From Apiospora phragmitis (taxonomy: Eukaryota > Ascomycota > Sordariomycetes > Amphisphaeriales > Apiosporaceae), in the NCBI GenBank assembly GCA_038363925.1, contig JAQQWL010000006.1, forward strand, positions 352,501 through 416,500: a DNA stretch of 64,000 nucleotides, in the 5' to 3' direction. The position numbers and the translations under genes are program-made. Positions 46,023 through 57,694 of the stretch are shown in pieces (position 1 is the first letter of the stretch; the number at the start of each line of letters is the position of its first letter). Below the pieces are notes generated by a model, which saw only the letters and a program-made list of their open reading frames with translations, ran no database searches and was not told the DNA's origin.

Positions 46023-48765
46023 CTAGAATATCTTTTGCACGATTCTGCCCTTCATTGTAGTAAGGGCCCTCTCTCTCTGGTTCTGATAGTGCTCGGTCAG
46101 AGCATCAAAGAATAGCAGACCAGAATGTAGATCGACTTCCTTGCTTCGAAGGAATCTGGTGCGCTTGGCCACTTTCCACATGATACCAACCAGTGACAAG
46201 GCGATCTAGTAGTCAAAGATTCATTGAATCAGCACCATGTTCAACCCGAGTCGAGTCGGCAAATAAGAGAAACTTACGATTCCGTAGTGGAAGATGAATG
46301 TCGCCACCTCCCAATTGCCGTCAAGGAAGACGGCGTAGCCTTGCAACCTGGGGGAAACGATAGTCAGCGAGGACAGGCCCGTCGCCAAGTTGAGTTGTTC
46401 ATAACATGCCATAGGAACAGGAACGCCCAGAAGAAGGAGAAGTATCCGGCGTATGGCTGAAGTTTTGACGCCTTGGGCAGGAATGATTCGCGGTCAATGC
46501 CCTGGGCCTTCATGGCCATATTGAACCGGATCCAAGTGAACGAAATAACCACCCAGTTCCTTGCAGAAGCATTAGTTGAACCCGCCTCAATATGTAAGTT
46601 GACACTCCAGTATCAAATGTAACCCACAGCATGGTCGCAGAAGTCGCAAAGCTATCCAAGCAAGTATCCAGGTTAGTGCTGGACGATGAATGCTAAAAAA
46701 AAAGGACCAGCCGCACATACTTGAGGATCCAGTTCAACGATTTAGCCGTCCCCACCCGAGGGCAAGATATGCTAGGCAGCTCAGAGTCATTACCACAGAA
46801 ACGGCCATATAGGGTACGCCGCTGCCAAGAAAAGAATTGAATCAGCTAGTGCACATGTCTGAAAAGGGGCGACAAGGCCCTTCTTACTGCCTGTTCAGGC
46901 GAAGCAGGAAGCTGGGTGCCTGGCCCTCGAGGGCTAGGGCGTGTAAGCTCCGTGAGGCGTTGAAGGTGTATGCGTTGCCTCCTGAAACCACGCAGGTTAT
47001 GAGTGCAGCCGTGACGATGGATGGTAGGACCGGAATTTGGAGACGGGTCATCGCGATAACACTGGCAACGGGTTGTTAGTCCGGTCAACTACGTGAGCGA
47101 CATACCATGGATCAGTAGCCTTACTAGGGTGATGCACCATAGTACGTGTCCGAACCATTGAGGAGCCTAGGACTGCGTTAGCATTTGTCCAGGAAACTGG
47201 TTGCTCAGCTCCTCACGTCGGATCGTCAGAAGGAACTAGTATCTTCATCATGTGAGATATTAGTGGAAGCTCCACCAGTCCAGGTGTCGATAGGGGATCA
47301 CCTACCCCAACACAAAGAACACCACCAATGAAGAAGATTATGAGTCGGTTCATGATCTTGCTGAAGGCCCTGGGCACTGTCCGACGAGGGTCTGCTGCTT
47401 CGCCCGCGATCACTGCATACCATTATCTTTAACATCAAGAAGTCCTCTGAAGCAGGATATGGCATGTTTACTCACTGGAAATATACTCAGGGACACCCAT
47501 ACAGAATCCGGCAACGTTGACAGCGTTGACAAATGATACCAGGCGCCTCGAAGAATCGGCTCCCACCCACACACCAGGGTCTCTCCAGTGCCCGAAGCCA
47601 AACCGACTGAGGCGGGGTAAGGAAGATGTTAGCATCCTCATGGAGAAAAGTGAATTGTTATGACTCAGGCAGGCATACTCATGCTGAGGGTTACCGCCAA
47701 GCATTGTGACGATGGTGAACAAGATAAGACCAGCTGCCAGAATAACCTTGCCTAAGGCGAGCCAGACTGCATCAGAAGTATATTAGTAAGCACCTTGCGT
47801 TAATGGACAGCCAGACCTACACTCAGCCTCACCTAATACATCAGCTCGATAGATGTTTATCGCGAGGTAAAGAAAGATCGAGACTGTCTATGATATCAGG
47901 ACTCGGTGCGTGGAAGCTTGGGACAAAGGGGTTTACCGGTGATGAGGATAGCTGGTGACTGATTGTAGCCCCAGTATTCCACCAAAGTATTGGTGATGGT
48001 GCATTCAAAACTCACGTAGGAGGTTTGGGCGAATTGTGGCATATTAGTCAGCGCTCTCGGAGCCATGGCGTCCGGTTGGAGGCGAGGAGTGGCATACGAA
48101 GTGGTTCCAGCCGATGGCGACACCGAGAGCTGGGTTAACCATGCGTCCGACCAAGCGAATGAAAGCTCCATCGAGGGGATACAAGGTAACAATCTCGGTT
48201 TCCGGGCCCGTAAGTCAGAACTCATGTTGAGACCGTTTTCTTTTTAGCGAAAGACCACATACGGCAATGTGCGATACTGAAGACAACACATGCCCAGAAA
48301 ATGAAGGCAATGAGGAGGCACAGCGGGCCACTAGGAACGCCAGATCCGATAGCCACGAACAGCGCTCTGCATATCAAGATGTCAATGAGTACCATTCAGT
48401 TGAGGAGTTGAGACAAACATACGCGCCGATAGCGCCAGCGAAGGAAGTGAGCTGGATCTGTCTTGGGTTGAGCTTCCGATGATTGACCGAGTACTGGATA
48501 GCTTCGTCGAGGTTGGCTCCCTCCGGAGCCAAAGAGACGCCATGGTTCTGCCACAAGTAAGTCAACTGAATATCAAACCGTGAAAGGAAGCATGCGCTGC
48601 TACGGAGCAACTTACGATTTTCATCTGCCTAAAGCCCATAGAGCTTGCTGGAGCCAGTTCGCTGAGTGTGTCTTCGCCTGGGGCCTTCTTGGCGGAATCA
48701 TTGGCAGGAGGACCTGCAGCCAACGACAGGCCGACCTCGGTGGTGTACGCTGAAGATGATGTCAT
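46023..48765 (-). CDS. APC-family amino-acid permease (GABA-permease-like), about ten exons
   Basis: Start at ATG 48765 (MTSSSAYTTEVGL), stop TAG at 46023-46025. The exons read in order as a fungal amino-acid permease: ELAPASSMGFRQMKI, LNPRQIQLTSFAGAIGA, ALFVAIGSGVPSGPLCLLIA, EIVTLYPLDGAFIRLVGRMV, TNTLVEYWGYNQSPAILIT, DPGVWVGADSSRRLVSFV, NVAGFCMGVPEYIS, AGEAADPRRTVPRAF, SGGNAYTFNASRSLHALALE, FTWIRFNMAMKAQGID, QGYAVFLDGNWEVATFIF, and a tail DALTEHYQNQRERA. Twelve helices are expected. Most introns splice with GT..AG. One base appears to be missing near 46770 (a G in the run before ACGGCT), and the exon around 47140-47215 is uncertain. Likely function is plasma-membrane uptake of amino acids or GABA. 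Confidence 0.78.
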
Positions 48766-49690
48766 TGCTATATGTGTTAATGATGAGGTTATTGGTTGAT
48801 CATGGACAACATGATACTACTAGGAGGGGGAATGCTGCGACCTTATACAGGTAGAGGGCCAGGTAGAGGGCCTTACTTGTCAGGTCCATCACTCGGTAAT
48901 AGCGAAATCTACCTATGAATAACATCTACACCTCAGCCACCCCAGAATTTCCATATGACGTCCGCCAGTCGGATCACTCGGTGGCAAGCATACAAGCGAG
49001 ATGACAGGTTTCTGTCTGTAGTAAGATGTGCGAGCCAAGTCAGCTCAATCAGGGGCGATCTCTTCCGCTATCATCTGCACCGAGTCTTTCCGGAATCACG
49101 GAATGGTTTGTTGATACATCCGTACCATACTTCCAAACAGACCTCGGTGATAAGACCTGACCTATAGGAGTCCGAAATGGGAACCGTCACATGCACTGCT
49201 CAATAGATAAAGTAGGTAGTCGGTCAAGCGAGTTTACCCCAGCTTCGGGGCCTTTATCTTCTTATTCTGTCCCAACAGGTTGGGAGTGTTCTCTGGGTCT
49301 CAGAATGGAGTCTCGTTGTTTCCTCCAATCGGCATCATTGGCGGTATCTCTGGGAACTTAGAAATAGGGGGTGTGGGAGTGGACCCCCTGACTAGACCAA
49401 AACCGGTATATCTAAGAGTCCAGAGAATCCTGATGCAACCCTCTGGCGTCCTGCATCTACGCGATCATGATTATCTTGTCTGTCGATAGGTAGCATTACT
49501 CGGTAGTTGCCTTGCCGAACCCCGAACTCAAGTATCACTAAAGTGGATGGGAACGATTTCAATTTGACCGGCTTGAAGCTCAGAACCACCCCCTCACCTC
49601 GACTTCGAACATCTCAATCGCGACACACTCCTTCTCTCAAAAGCCAAGTTTCTGTACATCCGTCCTCTTCATCCCTACACGCAAGTAGCT
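48766..49690. other. Divergent promoter region of permease and PhyH gene
   Basis: About 0.9 kb with no supported gene. Pyrimidine-rich just before 49691. Confidence 0.45.
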
Positions 49691-51174
49691 ATGGCACCTT
49701 CACTGGTCATCATCGACGCCTCCGAGCCTCTTGACAAGATCAACGAGATCATTGTCCGAGATGGAGGCGTTATCGTATCAAACTTCTTCAGTCCAGAACT
49801 GCTGAAAGAGACCATGAATGGAAGTGAGTGGCTCAGACCTCCATATTGATAAGTCAAATGCTGATGGAAATAACAAATAGTCGAGCCCTTCTTCGTTGGT
49901 CGTAAACTATACGACTCGAATGCTACACACGGCGAACTTGGGGAGGAATTCTTCCCCAAGGGCTCCCAGCGGGTCTACGTGCGTGCAACTGGATCAGCGT
50001 CGTCATGCTAAGTACCTGTGCTGACCGAGGATCAGGCCCTGTTGTCCAAGATGCCAGAAACTCTGACCAAGGTTCTGCGCCTACCGATCTGGCAGGGTAT
50101 CAACGCACGATTTCTGAAGTGAGAAAAGCACACCAAGCATGAGGATTCGTGATCCCACCCAGCCATTTGAACTGACCGAATATCCAAGCGACGAGTACTT
50201 CTCATACACTGGAGAGACCCTTGTCCCTCAGAAGAGCGGCTATATGCTTGCTTCCACCGCAGCCCTCCGTCTTGTTCCTGGAGCCAAGCGACAGCCACTT
50301 CATAGGGTCTGTATCAACCCATAAGATCCCTCGTGGAAGAGTCCTGGGCTGACAACACTGTAATAGGATCAAATTGCGTACCAAATCCGACCGGACCCCA
50401 ACAACCCCCTTTTCACCCCTATGGTCGGATGCTTGGTGGCAGGCTCCAAGTGCACATTCAAGAATGGCGTGTGTATCAACTACTGATCTGATGTCGGGCA
50501 TAGTATGGAACGGTCCTGACTGTTCTTCTAGGCAACTGCTGTGATCCCGGGAAGCCACATGGTGGCCACCCACGAGAGCACCAAGATTGAAGAGTGCACG
50601 TACGCGGAAATGGAGCCCGGCTCGGCGCTGTTCACTCTGGGGATGTAAGTAGCCCGCCGCATGCCATTCTACGCTGCTTCGGCGGGGGGGGGGGCGTGTC
50701 ACTAAGTAACGTCTCTCAGCTACCTACCACGGTGCCGGAGCAAATATCTGTGAACCAACAGACCCAGACGCCATGCGGACGTTGTTTGCCTTCTTCGGGT
50801 AAGAAAGATGATTCCGGACTCACCAACGAAAGAAATCAAGAAAAGACCGTCACTGACCTCGACCTCCCACGCGCAGTCAACGTGATTACTTCCGCCAGGA
50901 CCAAGAAGAGGTTCTGTCCACCCTCTCGAAGTTGCCCGGAAGCTGCCTGATGACATCCTGCGCCTTGCTGGCTACTGTACGTTTATCTTCCTTTCCCGGA
51001 TATGGCCAATCTAGATTTTATACACGGCTAGCTGACGCTGAAACGCCACCCAACTCAGACAAGTCAGTGGGTGGAATTGGTTATGTAGAGGATCACCAGC
51101 ACCCTGTGGAGTATCTGAAGAAGGACAAGTTCAGTGCTGGGGGATTCAACGCTGAAGCGCAAGCCGCCATCTAA
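49691..51174 (+). CDS. PhyH-type Fe(II)/2-oxoglutarate dioxygenase, about eight exons
   Basis: ATG 49691 (MAPSLVIIDASEPLDKINEI), stop 51172-51174. Introns follow MNG, RVY, FLN, HR, KNG, FTLG, FFG and GY. The metal site is visible: QPLHRDQIAYQ carries the H-x-D pair, and the distal histidine is in YHGAGANICE. An Arg for 2-oxoglutarate is expected just after. The family includes phytanoyl-CoA hydroxylase-like enzymes and fungal oxygenases of meroterpenoid and alkaloid pathways, so a secondary-metabolism role is reasonable. Two junctions need one-base corrections: at the intron after FTLG (near 50645) and in the C-run near 50938, between LSKLP and RKLPDDILRLAGY. A G11 run sits in the intron at about 50684. 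Confidence 0.78.
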
Positions 51175-51263
51175 ACTGGCCTCTAGCGAACGTGTTGTCC
51201 ATTACGATGATTCTTCTGAAAGACTACATGTAGAACCAGTACTGCACTCAGTGAACTTAGTGC

Positions 51264-52389
51264 TTAATTATTGAAGAGCCCAGCCACCCACTTCCCAGCA
51301 TCCTCCGCAAGCTTCTCCGCCTCCGCCTTCCGCCCCAGTAGATTACCCGCGAAGAATATGTCGTGATTAGCCAACCGCTCTACCCGATAGGTCACGTCGT
51401 TGCCGGGATCCCCCTACATCATCCGCACGAACGCGGTCGCGTCGTCGCTGAAGACCTCGCAGCCGCCCCAGTACACCCAGGCGGGGCAGGGGCTCCAGAA
51501 GGGGGCCTCGAGCGCATTCAGGTAGGGACTGGCCGCCGGGTCATCCGTGACGAAGCGCCGGGCACCCCACGCCACGAAGGTCGGGTCCATGTAGTCGTTA
51601 TGGTAGTTCCGGTTCCCCTCCACGCTGCGGGGGGTTCCGGGCCGTGTCCAAAAAGTTTATGGCCGGCGAGAAGAGCAGCGCGCCCCCTTGGGGCTGCGAG
51701 CCCGATGGCCTCGCTGTGCTCGGTCAAATACCGCAGCATGCAGATCACGATGTGCGCCCCCGCCGAGTCGCCCGAGAGGATGATCTGCGAGGCGGGGATC
51801 GACAGATCATGGAGCAGGTAGTTAGTGGTAGGCCGCCAGGGCGTCCTGCAGCGCGGCTGGGAACTGCCCACCCGGGTTCGACGCCAGCCTGCACAGATTC
51901 CAAAATGCGTGAGACCCGATCTTCTCGGTCAGCAACCGCGCCGCAAACGCGCCATCCATCCGGACGTCGCCCATGACATAACCGCCCGGGTGGAAATGCA
52001 GAACGATCGGCCTGTCGCCGGACGCGGTGTCAACTCCACCTTTCGGGGCAGGCGTCGGAAACCAGATACCGCCTGTGGCCTGGGTACGATACTGGGACTG
52101 ACGAGGGGATCTGGCGGATATCGCGTCGGGCACTGGCGGGACGGCGGCGAAGCGATCCCCCAGCGATCCCGGGGTGAGGTTTAGTGGCTGGACCGCCGCC
52201 ACGACCACAGTGTGGTAGATGAAGGCGTTCATGAAGTTGTTCATGATACACTGCGGAATGCTCCATTCTGGATGTGGTCGTGCGGCACGGGGCAGGTAGT
52301 AGAGTGGGAGGAGTGGGAGTTTGGCGAGGTTGAACAGAACTGCCAAGTCCCCCACAGGTATTTGCCGGGGAAGAGGTGACGATGCTCAT
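51264..52389 (-). pseudogene. HSL-type alpha/beta-hydrolase (esterase), heavily damaged
   Basis: Read from ATG 52389. Recognisable parts: KLPLLPLYYLPRAARPHPEW, VLHFHPGGYVMGD (the HGG oxyanion motif, here HPGG), NPGGQFPAALQDALAAYH, then after a break LSGDSAGAHIVICMLRYL (GDSAG nucleophile elbow), NPR/SVEGNRNYHNDYMDPT, WVYWGGCEVFSDDATAF and ANHDIFFAG (catalytic His). Lesions: a one-base shift near 52360; a 4-bp tandem duplication TAGT/TAGT at 51819-51826 that makes a stop after AAYH; single-base shifts in G/C runs near 51690 and 51627; and an in-frame TAG at 51414-51416, consistent with CAG to TAG. All three catalytic residues are encoded, but the protein cannot be made as read. Confidence 0.82.
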
Positions 52390-53063
52390 GGTTCTCGTCG
52401 TGCCTTGTGGCCCTTTCGTACAGTTTGTGAAACCCAACAATACTTGAAATTCAATAGGGTACCCTTGGACAACCTGTGATGGCGCCGGAGCAAGTAGACT
52501 GTTTTCTATCTTTGGATTTCTAGTTTCAATTTACTCCCTAGATCACCAGTTAGCACCAAGACATCGATGTGGTTGCACAACAGGGGGCCGATTGAGATCG
52601 CGACCGCACACAGCCCCCAAATTTCCTGCATCACTCGGAGTGCATTTAAGCTGACTGCAGATCACCGCGATACCGGATTAGTGTCCGTTCCCGAACATGA
52701 CGCTGTAAGCGCTATAACAAGTACTCCAGGAATCTAAAGCGGCTGGCCGCTGGAGGGAGTGTCAGCATGCAGGGTTACAGGCCAGGTAACCTGCCGTTTC
52801 TGCGGGGTTGCTGACATGCAATTGAACCAAAGTTCGAAAGAGAAAAAGCAACTAAGGGGATTCGGCGTCCCTTTTCCCAGAGAGATAATTATAGCGATGA
52901 CATTATGAATTCGCATCTTGTGCTTACAGTTTCAAGCATGTAGTGGGCAGTTATAAGTGAGCGAAAGCTCTTGCCAGTCGAGCTCAGATGTTTAGATATC
53001 ACTACTTCTTGCATCTCCCTCTTACTATCCGTCGCTACTGCTACCGTTGAGAGAAGAAAACAG
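52390..53063. other. Intergenic, no gene seen
   Basis: Divergent flank between the broken esterase and the rhodopsin-like remnant. Confidence 0.4.
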
Positions 53064-53746
53064 ATGGCGCCCGTTGTACCGCCCGAGGTGGTGGAACTTC
53101 TGCCACCCGACCTCCAGGGCTCATGTACCCCTCTACGACGAGAACCTGCAACCCAATCTGTACGCTGCGGATGCCATCTGTCTGGCTGCCGCTTTTACCG
53201 CCGTCCTCTTGCGTCTGTATGCAAGGCAGCTCAAGGGCCAGCGCTTGGGGTGGGACGACTACATGATCATTGTGGCTCTTGTTAGTTCCCAATTCTCTCT
53301 CCCTTGCTCTACCACACAGGCCACGAACTAATCGTTACGTAAAACAGTTCTTCACCACCGTCTTCGTGGCCATGTGCGTCTTCGTCGCCGCTTACGGCAT
53401 GGGCCGCCACACCGTCGTCACCGCCCTCCAGCACCCGGAGCGCGTCGTGCCGTTCGCCAAGGCGACCCTGGCCGCGGGCGTGCTCTACAACCCGGTACTC
53501 GTCTGCACCAAGGTCTCGATCCTGCGGCCCGTGTTCAACCTGCTCATCCACGGCGACCCGGAGGGGTCCACCCGCGACAAGGGCAGCTACGACGGGCCGT
53601 CGGGTAAGGGGCTGCACGACAGACATCTGGTCACGATTGGTGGTCACAGCATTCCGATGAAAAGATATGCCGTCGTCGCGCGGGACGAGTGGTTCGAACA
53701 CGGTGGATGCGTCACAGGATCAGTCGCAACTGGGTGGCAGCTTTGA
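53064..53746 (+). pseudogene. Rhodopsin-like fungal membrane protein, shortened
   Basis: ATG 53064 (MAPVVPPEVVELLPPDLQG). A one-base shift is needed before VPLYDENLQPNLYAADAIC. Then AFTAVLLRLYARQLKGQR and GWDDYMIIVAL are the first helix and the D-D-Y motif of the fungal rhodopsin-like family. A clean intron (GTTAGT..CAG) leads to FFTTVFVAMCVFVAAYGMGRH and FAKATLAAGVLYNPVLVCTKVSIL. Here the protein jumps to a hydrophilic tail (LIHGDPEGSTRDKGSYDGPS). The remaining four or so helices are missing, so an internal deletion is likely. The family includes PTH11-type receptors. Confidence 0.7.
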
Positions 53747-53850
53747 AAGGCTCAGGGACTCTGATGAAACCTGGGGTCATTGAAATGTCGGGACCGATAC
53801 TTGAGTGTATTTGGACAGTATGAACACCTTTTCAGTAATCATTCCAATAC

Positions 53851-55087
53851 CTAGGAACTACTTAAATCAGTACAGTCACATCTGCCGTGCACGGAAGTCA
53901 CAAGTGGCCCATCTGTCTTGGACACGAACATGTCGGTCAGTTGAAACTCAGACTCACGATGCCGACCGTAATTACCCCTTGCCGGGGCCACCACGGCCAC
54001 GGCGCTCTTCTCCCGGCGCCAGCCGCATATCATAGAGCCAGACCACGCGCGCAATCGTAACCATGAGCTCCTTCATGGCCATCCCTTACCCACGCACCCC
54101 CTCGGCCCGATGCTGAACGGGCAAAACCCACTCTGCGCCCGCGCGACCCGCCGATCGGCCTCCTCGGCCGTCTCGCCATCCTCCACCACCGGCTCGGGCA
54201 GCCAGCGCTGCGGGCAGGTACGCGAACGAGTCCGGATACAGCTCCTCATTGTGGTGGATGGCGTAGTGCGCGACGCCGAGGTCCGTGCCGGGCGGGAACG
54301 CGCGGCCTGCGATATCGACGCTCAGCGGCGCCCGGACCTGGCACGGCAGCAGCCCGGACACGCTGGGGGACATACGCATGGCCTCGTCGATGCAGGCGCG
54401 CAGCCAGCGGCACGCGGCCAGCCGGGGGCGCCGCCGCGGGTCCTCGACGGCGGTGAAGAGGGGCGGACCTCTTGCTGCAGCCGCGCGTACGCGGCGGGGT
54501 TTTGGAGGAGGTAGAAGAAGGGTGGTGGAGATCGCGGTCGCGGTCGTGTCGGAGCCTGAACGGGTCACCGCCGAGGAGGTCATGTCAGAGAGATGGTGGG
54601 GAACGAAGGAATGGGGGGGGGGGGCAGCTTACCTCCCGTGATGAGCAGGCTTGACTCTCCGACCAGGTCTGTCGGGGAGCAGAGCTTTCTCTCTCCCTTT
54701 TCTGTACACTTTCAGTTGGCTGCCAGCAGATGGGAGTAGACATCGCTGGTTTTAATGGCCGAGTCCATGGCAAGGCGTTTTGCGGATTGCTGATTGGCGA
54801 ACGCCTCGTATCGCTTCATGGCTTCATTCAACTTAGCGATAGGAGATTCCCGATCTTCAGCCGTAGGATGCCAGGCATCCAGCCGCTCTGTTTTGGTTGT
54901 CAGTGTTGGTTAAACACAGCCAAGCGCCTTCACCTGCGATTTGACGTACCATTTTAAGGCTATTCACCCCCTTTGGTAGCACATCCAGGACGTATCTGTT
55001 GTCCGGCTTATCAAGCATCTTGAAAGGGCCCGAGAAGCATATGTCGCCCATGATGTCGAAAGACAGGTAGTCAGCCCACTCGGTCAT
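53851..55087 (-). pseudogene. Cytochrome P450 remnant, C-terminal two-thirds
   Basis: Minus strand from 55087: NMTEWADYLSFDIMGDICFS and GPFKMLDKPDNRYVLDVLPK, then SGSDTTATAIST (I helix), ACIDEAMRMSPSVSGLLP (ExxR helix), AHYAIHHNEELYPDSFAYLP, PFSIGPRGCVGKG (heme-thiolate Cys) and a normal C-terminal end (EFQLTDMFVSKTDGPL). The N-terminal third (membrane anchor and proline-rich hinge) is absent; unrelated sequence joins directly upstream. At least four single-base shifts, mostly in G or C runs, break the frame between motifs. A G12 run lies at 54613-54624. A dead secondary-metabolism-type P450. Confidence 0.8.
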
Positions 55088-55422
55088 GTTCTGGGCGGAC
55101 CCCAGCCGCTTTCATTACTGGAGTCTGAGGGTGGATCAGAGGGCGAATCTCCCAGATACTCGGTGAACTTCCGTATGTTCCTCAGGACAATGTCCTCCAC
55201 CCGGAGCGACTCTTGGCGAAGCGGAAGAATTTCGAGAACCGCGTTAACAGCTATTTTGGGATATGCCTCAAGGAGAGCCCGCAGCAAGTCGCCCTGAGGG
55301 GCCACCTCACCCAGAGAATACGGGATCAGCTCGCGGAGAGCAAGTAAGCAGCAGACATGGGAGAAAGAGGAATGGAGGCGGCGTTCATACCCCAATATGC
55401 CGTGCCCGTGGTCATCGCTCAA
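55084..55422 (-). CDS. Unidentified protein fragment fused upstream of the P450 remnant
   Basis: 112 codons ending ESGWGPPRT just where the P450 remnant begins. The central part (IPYSLGEVAPQGDLLRALLE, then AVNAVLEILPLRQ) has the composition of real coding sequence but is not P450. It could be the end of another gene brought next to the P450 by a rearrangement. I do not recognise it. Confidence 0.3.
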   Translation of the reverse strand: MSDDHGHGILGYERRLHSSFSHVCCLLALRELIPYSLGEVAPQGDLLRALLEAYPKIAVNAVLEILPLRQESLRVEDIVLRNIRKFTEYLGDSPSDPPSDSSNESGWGPPRT

Positions 55423-56240
55423 GCGCTCTGAGAGCGTGTGGTGCTAAACATTCATAATAGTCTTAACATGATCAACCCTAGCTATTTCTACCATTACTGG
55501 TGAAGTCTCCCCTATGAATGTTTTGCCCCAGTGATTGTTGGCTCCCTGGAGCTAGTGATTCATTTGCATCAATATTTACTGTGTGAGCAATCGGTCAGCG
55601 TGGTAGGTCCTGAGAGGCGGGGGTTCAAAGCCTTAGGTTTCGCATCTATCTACCGGGTCTATCTCATATCATATATACAGGTCCTTGGTGTCTGAGCGCA
55701 TACCAATTCATCCCTTCTGAACATACGCTCACTGCATAGGGCACATAAGGCCTTCCTAACCTTGATATGCCTTCATCTCGCACTGAACCATGCTGTAGCG
55801 TGCTGCCACATCAGATTGGTTGCTCACATACTGCAGTATATTATGGGCTCTCGGAGACACCATCGGTGCGGTTTCAATTTCAACGACGCCGTTGTCTGAG
55901 CGAGTCTGGAAAAACGCGCGCGAGGAGTTTCGGTCAAAAGTCACAAATAGGAGTAATATAAAGCTCAGTCTGGCTATGGACCAGAGTACAACATTTCCAG
56001 GACCGATCTGAGCCCCTGAATCGAACGATTGATCAGCGATGTGCGAACTGTGTTCATTACCTAAACCTTCTCCATCTCAGATCAAGTCTCTTGTGGAGAC
56101 GTTTCATCTAATGACTCTACGGGCAATGCACACATGAAATCTTTTCAGCTGGACCCCGTGGCTAGATACATGACCAAACACAGGGTTGGAAAGTTTTATT
56201 GATAGTTGACATAACATTCATCCAAATCCAACCCATGTGC
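55423..56240. other. Intergenic, no gene seen
   Basis: No supported gene; convergent with the bestrophin-like gene 3' end. Confidence 0.4.
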
Positions 56241-57694
56241 CTAAGAGACAACCCTCCTCGCAAGAAGTTTGCGGATCGACTCCAGCGACTGCGTCTTGAT
56301 GTCGTGGTAGCCACCACCATGGGCGGGCCACAAGACAGCATGGTTCTCCCTCTGCAGGAAGCTGTCAGCGTCGGAGGCGGGCCGGCTGGTGATGACGTGG
56401 ACGTCGCGGCGGATCTGGTCGCAGAAGGCGTCGAGCGGCAGGTCGTTGACGCCGTCGTCGAACGGGTTCTCGATCTCCTGGCCGATGAGGGCGATGCCGA
56501 GGATGATGTAGGCGGCGAACATGCAGGCCGGCACGGTGGCCCAGCCGAGCGTGTTGAAGAGCTGGAAGGGCAGCAGCAGGATGTAGACCCACGTGATCTG
56601 CGAGATGGCGATCGAGTAGGCGAGCGGCAGCGGGGTGCTCACGATGCGGTTCGTGCCCGTCTGGATGTCGTGCAGCAGCGCGATCGTGTTCAGCGCCGAC
56701 GTCTGGTACGGCACGCGCGCGAACGTGCCGTTGTCGATGACGCGCTTGACGTAGGCCGAGCAGTGCGCCAACAGCTCGAGCGGCACGTTGCCCAGCGGCC
56801 GCGGCGCCGCCTTGACGAACCGCCGCGGGTTCGGCTCCGCCATGGTCAGGCCCAGCACCCAGCCCAGCACCTTCCAGGCCGAGGGCCGGGGCGCCTCGCG
56901 GACGGGGGCCTCGTGCGCCGCCAGCGGGAGGTGGCGGACCAAGGGGTCCACGTCGTCGTAGCAGGTGAAGGGCTCGAAGCGCAGCTGGTGCTTCAGCGCG
57001 ACCGCGAAGGCCACCAGCATGTTGCCGAAGGCGACCTTGTCGAGCACGTCCGCCTTCTCGTGGTGGCCGTCGCGCTCCTCGACGTGGACCCAGATCAGGC
57101 GCGCCAGGCTCGAGGTGGCGGACGAGAGCTGCGCCCAGAGTTTGCGGCCTTCGTTGTATCTGTCGTACGCGGTCGAGCTCCGGAATGACAGGGACAGGCC
57201 GACGACAAAACCCAGGACGGTCAGAAGAACGGGGTTCATGGCAACTAGGAATATGGTTAGTATACGGGTGCGAATGGAGATAAGCACTGGCAGTCAGGGT
57301 AGACAAACTGTTATGGAGGTATGTGCATATAGTAGTAATAGCGGTGGCCCAGGTTCCTACAAGGGCTATGGGAAGAATCATCAAGGGGGTGACGCTGCCA
57401 TACATGCGGAAGAAGTAGGGCCATTTTGAGTGGTGTTCAAGTCTCTCGGCCCTGTCTAATTACGGCAAGTGGACCAGTTGCATCAGTACCATAATGTGGT
57501 GGCAGATGGTCATTGAGGGTACGACTCACAAAATAGGAGAAAAAACAGCTTTCTTCCACATACTCATGTTCCAACGCAGCTGCTTCCATGTGGCTTGACG
57601 AGTCCATATTTTCGATTGCTGGGTTGGTCAACAGGTCAGATGTGTAGTTACTGGATGAATTCAGGGGGGTTGTCGACGTTATATCTATGGCCAT
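56241..57694 (-). CDS. Bestrophin-like (UPF0187) anion channel
   Basis: Start ATG 57694 (MAIDITSTTPLNS). Three exons. The first two meet with a one-base phase problem, probably in the T4 run near 57530. The second intron (GTTTGT..CTAAC..TAG, about 57301-57240) splices exactly into IAMNPVLLTVLGFVVGLSLSF. Family landmarks: KWPYFFRMYGSVTPLMILPI, SFRSSTAYDRYNEGRKLW, FGNMLVAFAVALKHQLRFEP, QITWVYILLLPFQLFNTLGW, FAAYIILGIALIGQEIENPF followed by DDGVNDLPLDAFC (the acidic Ca-clasp-like loop). Fungal and bacterial members are multi-helix anion channels. The exon is very GC-rich, which creates long false open frames on the other strand. Confidence 0.85.

Noticed and set aside
56199..57188. 329-codon plus-strand open frame and a 346-codon alternative minus-strand frame over the bestrophin-like gene
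   Set aside because: Very high GC leaves few stops in any frame; the frame at 56241-57240 has helices and channel motifs, while the others are Arg/Ala/Val-rich shadows.
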